A stretch of DNA of 64,000 bases. Source: Anaerovorax sp. IOR16 (GTDB taxonomy: Bacteria; Bacillota; Clostridia; Peptostreptococcales; Anaerovoracaceae). The position numbers and the translations under genes were made by a program. Below are positions 25,679 to 34,898 of the stretch, piece by piece. The notes below the pieces were generated by a model. That model made no database searches. It was not told the DNA's origin and was given only the letters and a program-made list of their open reading frames with translations. The stretch's first letter is position 1, and every line of letters begins with the position of its first letter. The DNA is taken from the NCBI RefSeq assembly GCF_017168145.1, contig NZ_JADQTL010000009.1:620001-684000 (forward strand), written 5' to 3'.

Positions 25679-25737
25679 GGGGCTGTCTGGAAAAACGAAG
25701 TGGCAAGAAAAATGTCGATTGGTTTTGAGACAGCTCC
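25679..25737 (+). repeat. Long imperfect hairpin between khpA and rimM, MITE-like
   Basis: GGGGCTGTCT (25679-25688) and AGACAGCTCC (25728-25737) form a 10-bp stem with one G-T pair, with an inner AAAAC/GTTTT stem. There is no T run, so it is not a usual terminator. Ends of the form GGGGCTGTCT are common at insertion sequence termini in Bacillota, so it could be a 59-bp MITE or an IS remnant; this is inference. No target duplication is visible. Confidence 0.5.
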
Positions 25738-25775
25738 TTATTGTATACAAAGTAGAAAAAGAAAGGGTTAAACGC

Positions 25776-26276
25776 ATGAAGGACAGAATTACCCTAGGCC
25801 AAATTACAAGTGCAGTTGGCATAAAAGGTGAAATGAGGGTATATCCTTATACGGACTATATGGAACGCTTTTCTGAAATAGAGAAATTGCAGATAGAAGA
25901 AAAAGAATATGCAATTGAACGGGTTAGTTATCGAAAAAATATGGTCATATTAAAGCTGAAAGGGATTGAGGATCGTAATCTTGCTGAGGAACAAAAAGGA
26001 AAGAAACTGTATTTAAACAAGGAAGATATGTGGGAAATACCAGAGGATACTTATTTTGTTTTTGATCTTTTGGGACTTACCGTATTAAATGAATCTAATG
26101 AAACAATTGGAGTAGTTACGGATGTCATACAAAACAGTGCACAGGATATTTATCAAATTAAAATGAAAAATGGGAAGCAATTCTTGCTTCCGGCTGTAAA
26201 AGAATTTATTTTATCCGTAAATATAGAAGAGAAAACAATGATAGTTCGATTAATTGAAGGTTTGGTAGAGTTATGA
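25776..26276 (+). CDS. rimM: 16S rRNA processing protein RimM
   Basis: A 166-aa protein with the RimM N-terminal barrel (ITLGQITSAVGIKGEMRVYPYTD) and a C-terminal PRC-barrel (TYFVFDLLGLTV ... DIYQIKMKNGKQFLLPAVKEFI). It assists 30S head assembly. The ATG at 25776 has GAAAGGG upstream; frames starting earlier (from 25719) lack conservation. Its stop overlaps trmD by 4 bases. Confidence 0.95.
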   Translation: MKDRITLGQITSAVGIKGEMRVYPYTDYMERFSEIEKLQIEEKEYAIERVSYRKNMVILKLKGIEDRNLAEEQKGKKLYLNKEDMWEIPEDTYFVFDLLGLTVLNESNETIGVVTDVIQNSAQDIYQIKMKNGKQFLLPAVKEFILSVNIEEKTMIVRLIEGLVEL

Positions 26277-27019
26277 GGATTGATGTATTAACATTATTTC
26301 CGGAAATGTTTGCACCGGTTACAGAGCAAAGTATTTTGGGAAGAGCCAGAGAAAATCAGATTTTGGATGTAAGACTTACTAACATTCGCGACTACAGCTT
26401 GGACAAGCATAAAAAAACGGACGATTACCCGTTTGGAGGGGGCGCCGGGATGGTTATGTCTGTCGAACCTGTTTTTCGCTCTTTGGATGCAATACAGGCA
26501 AAGGGTAAACGGATGATATACATGTCTCCGCGTGGTAGAATGTTAGATCATGCGCTGATTCAGGAATTGGCACAAGAACCGGAGCTTGTTATATTGTGTG
26601 GACATTATGAAGGTGTTGATCAGAGGATTTTAGATTACTGGAACATGGAGGAGGTCTCAGTAGGAGACTATATTCTAACAGGGGGGGAGCTGCCGGCAAT
26701 GATTTTAATTGATGCGGTGGCACGTCTGATTCCGGAAGTTCTTGGAAGCAGTGAAGCAAATATGGAAGAATCCATATATTGTGGTCTTTTGGAATATCCC
26801 CAATATACAAAACCAAGAAGCTATCAAGGATTGGGTGTTCCTGAGGTTTTGGTTTCCGGAAATCATAAAAAAATCCACTTATGGAAGTTTCAAAAATCTT
26901 TAGAGATAACAAAAGAAAGAAGACCGGATTTGTGGAACACTTTTTTAAAAAAAGTCGATCAACTTACAAAAGAAGAAAAGAAGATTCTGCATCAGCTTTT
27001 AGAGTCGGAAGACTTGTAG
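26273..27019 (+). CDS. trmD: tRNA (guanine-N1-)-methyltransferase TrmD
   Basis: A 248-aa SPOUT enzyme starting MRIDVLTLFPEMF. Visible motifs are YPFGGGAGMVM, LCGHYEGVDQR and the trefoil-knot region VGDYILTGGELPA. It methylates G37 of tRNAs that read CNN codons. Overlap of 4 bases with rimM. Unlike most Bacillota, the next gene is not rplS. Confidence 0.98.
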   Translation: MRIDVLTLFPEMFAPVTEQSILGRARENQILDVRLTNIRDYSLDKHKKTDDYPFGGGAGMVMSVEPVFRSLDAIQAKGKRMIYMSPRGRMLDHALIQELAQEPELVILCGHYEGVDQRILDYWNMEEVSVGDYILTGGELPAMILIDAVARLIPEVLGSSEANMEESIYCGLLEYPQYTKPRSYQGLGVPEVLVSGNHKKIHLWKFQKSLEITKERRPDLWNTFLKKVDQLTKEEKKILHQLLESEDL

Positions 27020-27091
27020 AAGCAAATGTTTTATTATATAATAAATGAATAAAAAAACGTTTAAAAAATACAATCATTGAGGAAAAAGGCT

Positions 27092-28084
27092 ATGGCAAAG
27101 GAAAAAAGCAATAAAAAAAATCGTTTGGTTTTGTTATTTTTCATTGCAGTCGTTGTTTTATTTGTCATCATATATGTGCTTCCCTCGGTAGCCGATGCTT
27201 TTAAAAGGACGTATGTTGCAGAATATGGTGGCATACAGGTAAGCGATAAGGTATCTTGTTATATCGTAAGAGATGAGACGGTGTATTTTGCTAATCGTTC
27301 CGGTACCATTCAATATTATTTGGGAGAAGGAACAAAGGTTAGAAAAAATACAAAAATTTTAGATATTTCAGCTGGAAGTGCAGAGTACGAAGAGACAAAA
27401 TATACAAAGATTTTAGAACGAATACAGGGACAAGGTATTACCCCGGAACAGTATGTAAGCAGTAATAACGGTTTAGTAAGTTATTATCTGGATGGGTATG
27501 AAGCCTTGTTTAAACCAGATACGATGAAGGAATTAAGTAAAAAAGAAGTAAAAGAATTGGAGATGGGTCTTGAGAACGTTACGAGAACTACGACCCTAGC
27601 TAATGAGCCTTTGTTTAAAATCGTTAATAATAATTTATGGTATGTCGTTTGCTGGGTAGATGAAGAAGACATTGTTAAATATAAAAAAGGAAGATCGGTC
27701 ACTTTACAATTGCCTTTAGCTGATGTAAAGGGAACGACAATGGATATTATCGATGATGATGGCGAATTTATGGTCATATTAAAATTTAATCGATATTATG
27801 AGGACTTGCCGCGAATCCGTAGGGTAGAGGCAAATGTGATAACAGAGGATTATAAAGGATTGATTATTCCGAACCGCTGTATTACATCCAAAGATGGAAA
27901 ACCAGGGGTATACATTAAAGATGTAGGCGGAGACAGCGTTTTTCGACCGGTAAAGGCAATTACCAGTGACGGAGAATATTCGCTTGTGCAGAACTCATAT
28001 TTTTATGAGGATTCTGAGGATGGAAGCGTCAAAGTAAAAACAATAGATGTGTATGACGAAATATTAACAAGCGGGAAGCCATAA
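27092..28084 (+). CDS. HlyD-like membrane-anchored adaptor protein
   Basis: A 330-aa protein with one N-terminal membrane helix (residues about 12-32) and an extracytoplasmic part resembling HlyD-type periplasmic adaptor proteins: a lipoyl/barrel-sandwich segment (SCYIVRDETVYFANRSGTIQYYLGEGTKVRKNTKILDI) and beta-barrel segments (NNLWYVVCWVDEEDIVKYKKGRSVTLQLP). Genes of this type are common in Clostridia directly upstream of yggS-sepF, so a role in envelope or division is plausible, but the molecular function is unknown. The ATG at 27092 is preferred over a TTG at 27077. Confidence 0.75.
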   Translation: MAKEKSNKKNRLVLLFFIAVVVLFVIIYVLPSVADAFKRTYVAEYGGIQVSDKVSCYIVRDETVYFANRSGTIQYYLGEGTKVRKNTKILDISAGSAEYEETKYTKILERIQGQGITPEQYVSSNNGLVSYYLDGYEALFKPDTMKELSKKEVKELEMGLENVTRTTTLANEPLFKIVNNNLWYVVCWVDEEDIVKYKKGRSVTLQLPLADVKGTTMDIIDDDGEFMVILKFNRYYEDLPRIRRVEANVITEDYKGLIIPNRCITSKDGKPGVYIKDVGGDSVFRPVKAITSDGEYSLVQNSYFYEDSEDGSVKVKTIDVYDEILTSGKP

Positions 28085-28106
28085 CTCGCTAAGGGAGGTC
28101 TTACAA

Positions 28107-28811
28107 ATGAGTTACATTAAAGAAAATATTGATCGGATCAATATTGAGAAAAATGAAATTGCGGAATCGGCAGGAAGAAAAAAGAATGAAGTTCTATTGG
28201 TGGCCGTAACAAAAACAAGAACCGCAGAAGAGATTAATGAAGCCATTGATGCAGGAGTCACAGACATCGGAGAAAATAAAGTACAAGAAGTCATGGATAA
28301 GTTTGATTCTGTGAAACCGGTACGTTGGCATCTAATTGGTCATTTACAAACAAATAAAGTAAAATATATCATTGATAAAGTTAATATGATTCATTCCGTG
28401 GATTCTTTAAAATTAGCAGAAGAAATCAACAAACGTGCAGTACAGCATAATTTAATTATGGATATTTTAATTCAAGTCAATTCTGCCCAGGAGGAAAGTA
28501 AATTTGGCATAACAACCGAAGAAACGGGCGAATTGATTCATACTATATTAGAAAAGTGTCCAAATATTCGTATACGTGGTTTGATGTGTATCGCACCGTT
28601 TGATGAAAATACAGAAAATGTTCGTATTTATTTCCGACAGGTTAAAGAACTTTACGATCAATATGGGAAACAAGAGCATGAACGATTGGATTTTCAATAT
28701 TTATCTATGGGCATGTCTCATGATTTTGGGGTGGCAATTGAAGAAGGATCGAATTTGATTCGTGTCGGGACATCTATTTTTGGTGAAAGAGATTACAGTA
28801 AAAAGAAATAA
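28107..28811 (+). CDS. ylmE: PLP homeostasis protein YggS/YlmE
   Basis: A 234-aa PLP-binding protein with Lys36 in LLVAVTKTRTAEEI, plus WHLIGHLQTNKVKYI and a C-terminal SMGMSHDFGVAIEEGSNLIRVGTSIFGER. This single-domain alanine racemase-like fold handles PLP homeostasis. In Gram-positives it lies in the division cluster, as here. Confidence 0.96.
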   Translation: MSYIKENIDRINIEKNEIAESAGRKKNEVLLVAVTKTRTAEEINEAIDAGVTDIGENKVQEVMDKFDSVKPVRWHLIGHLQTNKVKYIIDKVNMIHSVDSLKLAEEINKRAVQHNLIMDILIQVNSAQEESKFGITTEETGELIHTILEKCPNIRIRGLMCIAPFDENTENVRIYFRQVKELYDQYGKQEHERLDFQYLSMGMSHDFGVAIEEGSNLIRVGTSIFGERDYSKKK

Positions 28812-28828
28812 CGTGGAGGAGTAAAAAA

Positions 28829-29326
28829 ATGGGAGACGGAATATTCAATAAGTTAAAAATGCTGGTAGGCATTGAAGAAATTGAGGATGATGAAGATGAT
28901 GATGAGTCCGAAGAAACAATGGACTGGAAACCAAGAGAGGTACGATCTTCTTATAGTCAGCCTAAAAATGAGAATAAGGAAGCAAAGGAAAATAGAGTGG
29001 TGGCTATGCAAAACATTACGAATTCCAGAACAACGAATCAGTTTAAAATGGTAGTCATTGAACCAAAATCATTCGATGAGAGTCCAAAACTGGTTGACAA
29101 TTTAAAAGCAAAAAAACCGGTTATTATCAATTTAGAAAAATTGGAATCGGATACTGCTCGCAAAATCTTTGATTTTCTCAGTGGTGCAACGTATGCACTG
29201 AATGGAAATGTAGAGAAAATTGCTAATAATATTTTCGTTTTTGCTCCTGAGAATGTTGATGTTGCATCTTCCATTGATCAAAAAAATATAAATTATTCCG
29301 ATAATATAAAAAATCCATGGAGATAA
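28829..29326 (+). CDS. sepF: Cell division protein SepF
   Basis: A 165-aa protein. An N-terminal amphipathic membrane-binding helix (MGDGIFNKLKMLVGIEE) is followed by an acidic linker and the SepF core (IEPKSFDESPKLVDNLKAKKPVIINLEKLESDTARKIFDFLSGATYALNGNVEKIANNIFVFAPENV). SepF tethers and bundles FtsZ at the septum. GTGGAGGAG lies upstream. Confidence 0.97.
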   Translation: MGDGIFNKLKMLVGIEEIEDDEDDDESEETMDWKPREVRSSYSQPKNENKEAKENRVVAMQNITNSRTTNQFKMVVIEPKSFDESPKLVDNLKAKKPVIINLEKLESDTARKIFDFLSGATYALNGNVEKIANNIFVFAPENVDVASSIDQKNINYSDNIKNPWR

Positions 29327-29339
29327 TAGGGGGTAGTCG

Positions 29340-29618
29340 ATGACATATGTTTTAGCAAGAGCAATTAGCTTTTTTATTGAGATTGTAATTACTCTTATTG
29401 TTGTAGAAGCTTTGATGAGTTGGTTTGTAAGACCGGGAAGTAACTTTTATCGCATCTATTGCAGTTTGCATGGTTTAACGGAACCGATTGTCAATCCTTT
29501 TCGACAATTAACGTCAGGCTTAGCATATCGTACAGGCATAGATTTTTCTCCCCTGGTTGCGATTATTGCCTTGCAGTTACTTGAAAGCGTTTTATACAAA
29601 TTATTACTATTATTTTAA
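29340..29618 (+). CDS. ylmG: YggT family membrane protein (YlmG)
   Basis: A 92-aa protein with two membrane helices separated by the conserved segment MSWFVRPGSNFYRIYCSLHGLTEPIVNPFRQLT (residues about 27-59). Members are linked to cell division or envelope stress, and this gene is between sepF and divIVA, the standard place. Confidence 0.95.
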   Translation: MTYVLARAISFFIEIVITLIVVEALMSWFVRPGSNFYRIYCSLHGLTEPIVNPFRQLTSGLAYRTGIDFSPLVAIIALQLLESVLYKLLLLF

Positions 29619-29633
29619 TCGGGGAGGTTTGCT

Positions 29634-30200
29634 ATGATAACTCCACTGGATATTCAAAACAAAGTGTTTAGTAAGGGTGTACGCGGTTACAAGGAAGAAG
29701 AAGTGGATGGTTTTTTGGATTTAATCACCTTAGATCTGGAAAATTTGATTGAACAAAATGATAAATTGAAAGAGCAAATCAAAAGCTTAACTGCAGATTT
29801 AGAGACGCATAAAAAGTCAGAGAGTGCAGTACTGGAGACATTAGAAGCTGCCAAATCTCTCATGAGGGACATCTCTGCCAGTGCAGAAAAGAGAGCACAC
29901 ATTCTTGTAAAAAATGCAGAATTGGATGCAGAATTAATTTTAAGAGAAGCAAAGGAATCGGTAGAACGCCTAACGGAAGAATCTCAGTCATTAAAAAGTC
30001 GATTGAGTATTTTTCGTACGCGTTATAAAACTCTATTGGAGTCCGAATTACAAAAATTTGATATATTGAGTTCCGAAATTTTTGCAGATGAAAATATGGA
30101 GGAACTTCAAGAAATTACAAAAGGTGAAATTTTTAAGGACGAAGAAAGCGTAAAAGATTTTAAGACTATAACGAATCTAAGAATAGGAGAAAAACGCTAG
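29634..30200 (+). CDS. divIVA: DivIVA-family cell division/polarity protein
   Basis: A 188-aa coiled-coil protein. The N-terminus MITPLDIQNKVFSKGVRGYKEEEVDGFLDLI is the DivIVA membrane curvature-sensing domain, followed by a long coiled coil (residues about 35-135). It marks division sites and poles. CGGGGAGG precedes the start. Confidence 0.96.
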   Translation: MITPLDIQNKVFSKGVRGYKEEEVDGFLDLITLDLENLIEQNDKLKEQIKSLTADLETHKKSESAVLETLEAAKSLMRDISASAEKRAHILVKNAELDAELILREAKESVERLTEESQSLKSRLSIFRTRYKTLLESELQKFDILSSEIFADENMEELQEITKGEIFKDEESVKDFKTITNLRIGEKR

Positions 30201-30686
30201 TTGTATTATATTATTATTATCGTAGCTGTAGTTGCATTGGATCAACTTACAAAATACTTGATACAGGTGAATATGGAATTGAATCATACCATCCCGATTA
30301 TTGATGGTATTTTTCACTTTACTTATATTCACAATTATGGAGCTGCATTTCGAATTTTAGAAAATCATCAAACGTTTTTGCTATCGGTAACCGGTCTTGT
30401 TATTTTATGCATGTTTGCATATTTAATATGGAAAAGAGAAACGGGACACCCTCTATTTTTAGTAAGTGTTGCACTTATCATTGGAGGCGGCGTCGGCAAT
30501 TTTCTTGATCGCGCAATAGCTGGTTATGTTGTTGACTTTTTTGATTTTCGAATTTGGCCTATATTTAATGTTGCGGACATTGCTGTCGTTTGCGGATGCA
30601 TTTTATTTAGTTTTTTTATTTTATATTGGGAACCGCGTTTGCATAAAAAAACACAGGCAATGCGTGGTGAGGATGAAGAAGAATGA
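30201..30686 (+). CDS. lspA: Lipoprotein signal peptidase LspA
   Basis: A 161-aa membrane protein with four helices. The catalytic aspartates are the Asp in AGYVVDFFDF and the Asp in FNVADIAV, with the conserved GGGVGNFLDR before them. It cleaves prolipoproteins at the lipobox cysteine, such as the lipoproteins encoded in this window. The start is TTG directly after the divIVA stop, with GGAG 10 bases upstream. Confidence 0.95.
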   Translation: MYYIIIIVAVVALDQLTKYLIQVNMELNHTIPIIDGIFHFTYIHNYGAAFRILENHQTFLLSVTGLVILCMFAYLIWKRETGHPLFLVSVALIIGGGVGNFLDRAIAGYVVDFFDFRIWPIFNVADIAVVCGCILFSFFILYWEPRLHKKTQAMRGEDEEE

Positions 30687-31618
30687 CAGAACAAAATACA
30701 ACCAATCATTTTGAAATAAAAGAAGAACAATCCGGTTTTCGAATGGATGCAGTTCTTTCAAATTTACTGGTTGATGCTTCCAGAAATCATATACAGAAGT
30801 TAATTGAAGAGGGGCAAGTATCGGTAAATGGACAAGTGCAAACCTCCAAAAAGTATAAGACAAAAATAGGCGATTTTATTTCTATATTGCTCCCTGAGCC
30901 AAAAGCATTGGAAGTAGAAGCACAAGATATTGATATAGATATTGTTTACGAGGACAACGATGTTTTGGTTGTAAACAAACCAAAAGGTATGGTTGTACAT
31001 CCTGCAGCAGGAAATACCGATGGTACACTTGTAAATGCTTTGCTTTATCATTGTACCAATTTATCCGGAATTAACGGTGTAATCCGACCGGGAATTGTAC
31101 ATCGGATTGATAAAGATACAAGCGGACTTCTTATGGTTGCGAAAAATGATGTTGCACATAATGCATTGACGAAACAATTATCGGAGCATAGTATAACACG
31201 GGCTTATCGGGCAATCGTATATCACAATTTTTCAGAGGATGAAGGAACGATTGATGCGCCGATTGGAAGAGATCCAAAAAATCGATTAAGAATGGCTGTT
31301 ACTACACAAAATTCAAAACGTGCTGTGACGCATTATAAAGTATTGGAACGATTTGGTGACTTTACTTATATTGAAGCAAGGTTAGAAACAGGTCGAACTC
31401 ATCAGATTCGTGTGCATATGGCTTATAAGAAGCACCCACTTTTAGGAGATGAAGTATATGGGCCGAAGAAAAAAATTTTTGGCATCACTTCTCAGATGCT
31501 TCATGCAAAGGTTTTGGGCTTTGTGCATCCTACGACAGGGAAATACATGGAATTTGAAAGTGAATTGCCGGAAGAATTTAAAAATATATTAGAAAAATTG
31601 AGAAAGCGCAATAGGTAA
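30683..31618 (+). CDS. RluA/RluD-family pseudouridine synthase
   Basis: A 311-aa enzyme with an N-terminal S4 RNA-binding domain (residues about 16-75) and a catalytic domain with Asp143 in GIVHRIDKDTSGLLMVAK. The motif LETGRTHQIRVHMAYKKHPLLGDEVYG is typical of RluD. It modifies 23S rRNA uridines. It overlaps lspA by 4 bases, the usual arrangement in Gram-positives. Confidence 0.95.
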   Translation: MTEQNTTNHFEIKEEQSGFRMDAVLSNLLVDASRNHIQKLIEEGQVSVNGQVQTSKKYKTKIGDFISILLPEPKALEVEAQDIDIDIVYEDNDVLVVNKPKGMVVHPAAGNTDGTLVNALLYHCTNLSGINGVIRPGIVHRIDKDTSGLLMVAKNDVAHNALTKQLSEHSITRAYRAIVYHNFSEDEGTIDAPIGRDPKNRLRMAVTTQNSKRAVTHYKVLERFGDFTYIEARLETGRTHQIRVHMAYKKHPLLGDEVYGPKKKIFGITSQMLHAKVLGFVHPTTGKYMEFESELPEEFKNILEKLRKRNR

Positions 31619-31623
31619 ATAGA

Positions 31624-32247
31624 ATGGGTAAAGTATTATTTAAACCAGGTACTATGTTAAATCCTGTGCCTGTGGTTTTGGTATCATGTGGTGCTGTGCC
31701 TGAAAAATGGAACTTGATTACTGTGGCATGGACAGGAATTATTAATTCAGAACCGCCGATGGCATATATTTCTGTACGAAAATCAAGACATTCCCATGCA
31801 ATTATTTCCGAAGAGGGAGAGTTTGTAATCAACTTAACCACGGAGAAATTGGTAAAACAAACGGATTATTGTGGGGTGAAGTCCGGCCGTGATGTTGACA
31901 AGTTTAAGGAAATGGCATTGACTCCAATAAAAGGAGAGATAGTAAAGTGTCCATTGGTGGAAGAGTCCCCTGTAAATTTGGAATGTAAGGTAAAGGAGAT
32001 TTTAAGCTTTCCTTCACACGATATGTTTTTAGCAGAAATTGTTGCGGTTCATGCGGAGGATTCTCTTATAAATGAAAAAGGACGTTTTCAGTTAGAAAAA
32101 GCAGGATTAATTTGCTACAGTCATGGAGAATATTTTGGGATTGGTAAAAAACCGCTTGGAAGTTTTGGCTATTCGATTATGAAAAAGAAAACCCAAAAAC
32201 GAAGAAACTTAGAGAAAGCGGCTTCAAAATATCAAAAAAGAAGATAG
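31624..32247 (+). CDS. Flavin reductase family protein (FMN-binding)
   Basis: A 207-aa protein: VLFKPGTMLNPVPVVLVSCG, then NLITVAWTGIINSEPPMAYISVRKSRHSHAII and EEGEFVINL, which fit the DIM6/NTAB flavin reductase-like fold. It probably binds FMN; the partner enzyme is unknown. A basic tail (KKKTQKRRNLEKAASKYQKRR) is unusual and might bind RNA or be a spacer. It starts 5 bases after the synthase gene with a weak ribosome binding site, so its translation may be coupled. Confidence 0.85.
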   Translation: MGKVLFKPGTMLNPVPVVLVSCGAVPEKWNLITVAWTGIINSEPPMAYISVRKSRHSHAIISEEGEFVINLTTEKLVKQTDYCGVKSGRDVDKFKEMALTPIKGEIVKCPLVEESPVNLECKVKEILSFPSHDMFLAEIVAVHAEDSLINEKGRFQLEKAGLICYSHGEYFGIGKKPLGSFGYSIMKKKTQKRRNLEKAASKYQKRR

Positions 32248-32309
32248 GAGAGAAGATATGGAGAAGACCATATCTTTCTTTGTTTTTAATGAAATTTCAG
32301 GGAGGATAT

Positions 32310-32981
32310 ATGTATCGTATTTTAATTGTTGAGGATGATTTTGTGATTGCAAATACTCTGAAGGATCATTTATCAAAATGGGGTTATGAGGTGGACTATG
32401 TGATGGATTTTAAAGAAGTACTGACAAAATTTATCAATTATAATCCACAAATGGTATTGATGGACATTTCCTTGCCTTTTTTAAATGGTTATCATTGGTG
32501 TACGGAAATCCGAAGAATATCCAGTGTACCCATTGTTTTTCTTTCTTCTGCTGCAGATAATATGAACATCGTTATGGCTATGAATATGGGAGCTGATGAT
32601 TTCATTGCCAAACCGTTTGATTTAAGCGTGGTCACTGCAAAAATCCAAGCTTTGATGCGTCGAAGCTATTCTTTATCCGGGCAAGTCAATGTCATGGAGC
32701 ATAAAGGCGTTATCTTAAATATAGGGAATGCAACTTTAACCTATAAAAATGAAAAAATCGAGCTGACAAAAAACGATTTTAAAATATTGCAAATATTATT
32801 TGAAAAAGCAGGAACCGTTGTTTCCAGAGATAGTATAATGACAAGACTCTGGGAAGATGATAATTTTGTCGATGATAATACATTAACCGTAAATATTACT
32901 AGAATTCGAAAAAAAATAGAAGAAATCGGATTAATCGATTTTATAAAAACAAAGAAAGGCATTGGGTATTTGATTGAATGA
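32310..32981 (+). CDS. Response regulator, OmpR/BceR type
   Basis: A 223-aa protein. The receiver domain has acidic residues at 8-10, phosphorylation site Asp52 in VLMDISLP and the conserved Lys in IAKPFDLSV. The C-terminal winged helix ends LTVNITRIRKKIEEIGL...TKKGIGYLIE. GGGAGGATAT precedes the ATG at 32310. With the kinase and ABC genes that follow, it is of the BceR type, regulating the ABC exporter genes. Confidence 0.93.
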   Translation: MYRILIVEDDFVIANTLKDHLSKWGYEVDYVMDFKEVLTKFINYNPQMVLMDISLPFLNGYHWCTEIRRISSVPIVFLSSAADNMNIVMAMNMGADDFIAKPFDLSVVTAKIQALMRRSYSLSGQVNVMEHKGVILNIGNATLTYKNEKIELTKNDFKILQILFEKAGTVVSRDSIMTRLWEDDNFVDDNTLTVNITRIRKKIEEIGLIDFIKTKKGIGYLIE

Positions 32982-33994
32982 GAAAGGAAAAGAGCTTTCT
33001 TTACTTCGTGCTTTTTTATTTAAAAGAGCATGCAAGAAATATTTTATTATATGGAATTTTTTGTATAATTTTCGCAACGATATTTTTTTTATATGAACTT
33101 CCGATTGAGGCAGTTGGTTATGCTGCATTGCTTTGTGCTTTTTTAGGGAGTCTTTTTTTCATATATGAACTTTTTCATGTATATAAAAAGCATAAATTAT
33201 TATTTGAATTAAGAAGAATCATTGACGTAGATTTGGATCGCCTTCCTGAAGCAAAATCGACGCTTGAACAAGATTATCAATGTCTTTTAACCGAACTCTC
33301 TTTCAGAAAAAAAACGGTTGAATCAAGCTTTGCTGGTGCGAGAAAAGACATGGTAGATTATTATACTTTATGGGCACATCAGATTAAAACACCTATTACA
33401 GCAATGAGCCTTCTTTTACAGTCGGAGGATTCATCAAGAAACGCTTCACTGCGGCAGGAATTGTTTAAAATTGAGCAATACGCTGATATGGTATTACAAT
33501 ATCTTCGTATGGAAAGTATGTCGTCTGATTTGCTTTTGGCAGAGTATGATCTTGAAAAGATTGTGAGACAAGCCGTTAAAAAATACGCGTCAGTATTTAT
33601 TTATAAACGGATTCATATTCTTCTTGAGCCACTCAATGAAACGGTATTGACGGATGAAAAATGGCTCTGTTTTGTAATTGAGCAACTTTTATCGAATGCA
33701 TTGAAGTATACAAATGAAGGGCAAATTCGTATTTATATGGATAAAAGTGCTGAAAAGAATTTAGTGATTGAAGATACCGGAATTGGAATTTGTGCAGAGG
33801 ATTTACCTCGTGTTTTTGAGCAGGGATTTACGGGATACAATGGAAGAATGCATAAAAAAGCAAGTGGTCTAGGGCTATATTTGTGCCGTCAAATTTTGGA
33901 AAATCTTTCTCATAAAATTCGAATCGAATCTGAGGTTGATAAAGGAACAAAGATTTTTTTAGATTTAGCAGTAAATCAGCTTGAAGTGGAGTAG
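32978..33994 (+). CDS. Intramembrane-sensing histidine kinase, BceS type
   Basis: A 338-aa kinase with two close N-terminal membrane helices (about 22-40 and 46-66) joined by a very short loop, so it has no external sensor domain and is expected to sense through its ABC partner. The phosphorylated His134 is in LWAHQIKTPITAM; the N-box (EQLLSNALKYTNEG), G1 (EDTGIGI) and G2 (GLGLYL) motifs are intact. It overlaps the response regulator by 4 bases. Confidence 0.93.
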   Translation: MRKEKSFLYFVLFYLKEHARNILLYGIFCIIFATIFFLYELPIEAVGYAALLCAFLGSLFFIYELFHVYKKHKLLFELRRIIDVDLDRLPEAKSTLEQDYQCLLTELSFRKKTVESSFAGARKDMVDYYTLWAHQIKTPITAMSLLLQSEDSSRNASLRQELFKIEQYADMVLQYLRMESMSSDLLLAEYDLEKIVRQAVKKYASVFIYKRIHILLEPLNETVLTDEKWLCFVIEQLLSNALKYTNEGQIRIYMDKSAEKNLVIEDTGIGICAEDLPRVFEQGFTGYNGRMHKKASGLGLYLCRQILENLSHKIRIESEVDKGTKIFLDLAVNQLEVE

Positions 33995-34130
33995 GATTCA
34001 TATTTTTATAAACCTTGCAAAAATGAAAGGTTGGAAGATAAAATGTAAGCCAAATCAATGGCATGAGTTTTATCTTTTTTTTATACTATACTTATCAAAA
34101 GGTATTGAGAATAAAAACGGAGGAGAAAAA

Positions 34131-34898
34131 ATGTCATTGTTAGAGGTAAATAATTTAAAGAAAGTGTATACGACACGGTTCGGAGCAAATCAAGTGCAAG
34201 CACTTACTAATGTAAGTTTTTCCGTTGAAGAAGGAGAATATGTAGCTATCATGGGGGAATCAGGATCGGGAAAAACGACGTTGCTGAACATAGTAGCATC
34301 GTTGGATAAACCTACTTCAGGGGAAGTATTATTGAACGGAAAAAATACGGTTTTGATTAAGGAAAGTGAAATTTCTGCTTACCGCAGAAAAAATCTTGGG
34401 TTTGTTTTTCAGGATTTTAACTTATTAGATACTTTTTCTTTGGAAGATAATATTTTTCTTCCTTTGGTATTAGCAGGTAAAAGTTATGGGGAAATGAAAA
34501 ATGCTCTTTTACCGATTGCAAAGAAATTGGGTATTTTAGATATTTTAAAGAAATATCCTTATGAGGTGTCCGGAGGACAAAAACAAAGAGCAGCTGTAGC
34601 ACGAGCTTTAATTACAAATCCGCAGCTGGTACTTGCTGACGAACCGACTGGTGCATTGGATTCAAAGGCAAGTGATCATTTATTAAAGCTTTTTTCAGAC
34701 ATTAACGAAGCTGGACAGACTATTTTGATGGTAACACATAGCACTAAGGCGGCAAGTCACGCAAAGCGCGTTATTTTTATCAAGGACGGAGAAGTGTTTC
34801 ATCAAATCTACAGAGCATCCATGTCGAGTGAACAAATGTATGAAAAAATTTCCAACACCTTAATTTTAATTGCGACAGGGGGTAGCCAGATTGAATAA
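34131..34898 (+). CDS. ABC transporter ATP-binding protein, BceA type
   Basis: A 255-aa ATPase of the MacB/BceA class with Walker A GESGSGKTTLL, Q-loop FVFQDFNLLD, signature VSGGQKQR, Walker B LVLADEPTGALD and switch His in THSTKAA. The ATG at 34131 follows ACGGAGGAG; earlier in-frame starts from 33981 overlap the kinase gene and are not used. It overlaps the next gene's start by about 8 bases. Confidence 0.95.
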   Translation: MSLLEVNNLKKVYTTRFGANQVQALTNVSFSVEEGEYVAIMGESGSGKTTLLNIVASLDKPTSGEVLLNGKNTVLIKESEISAYRRKNLGFVFQDFNLLDTFSLEDNIFLPLVLAGKSYGEMKNALLPIAKKLGILDILKKYPYEVSGGQKQRAAVARALITNPQLVLADEPTGALDSKASDHLLKLFSDINEAGQTILMVTHSTKAASHAKRVIFIKDGEVFHQIYRASMSSEQMYEKISNTLILIATGGSQIE

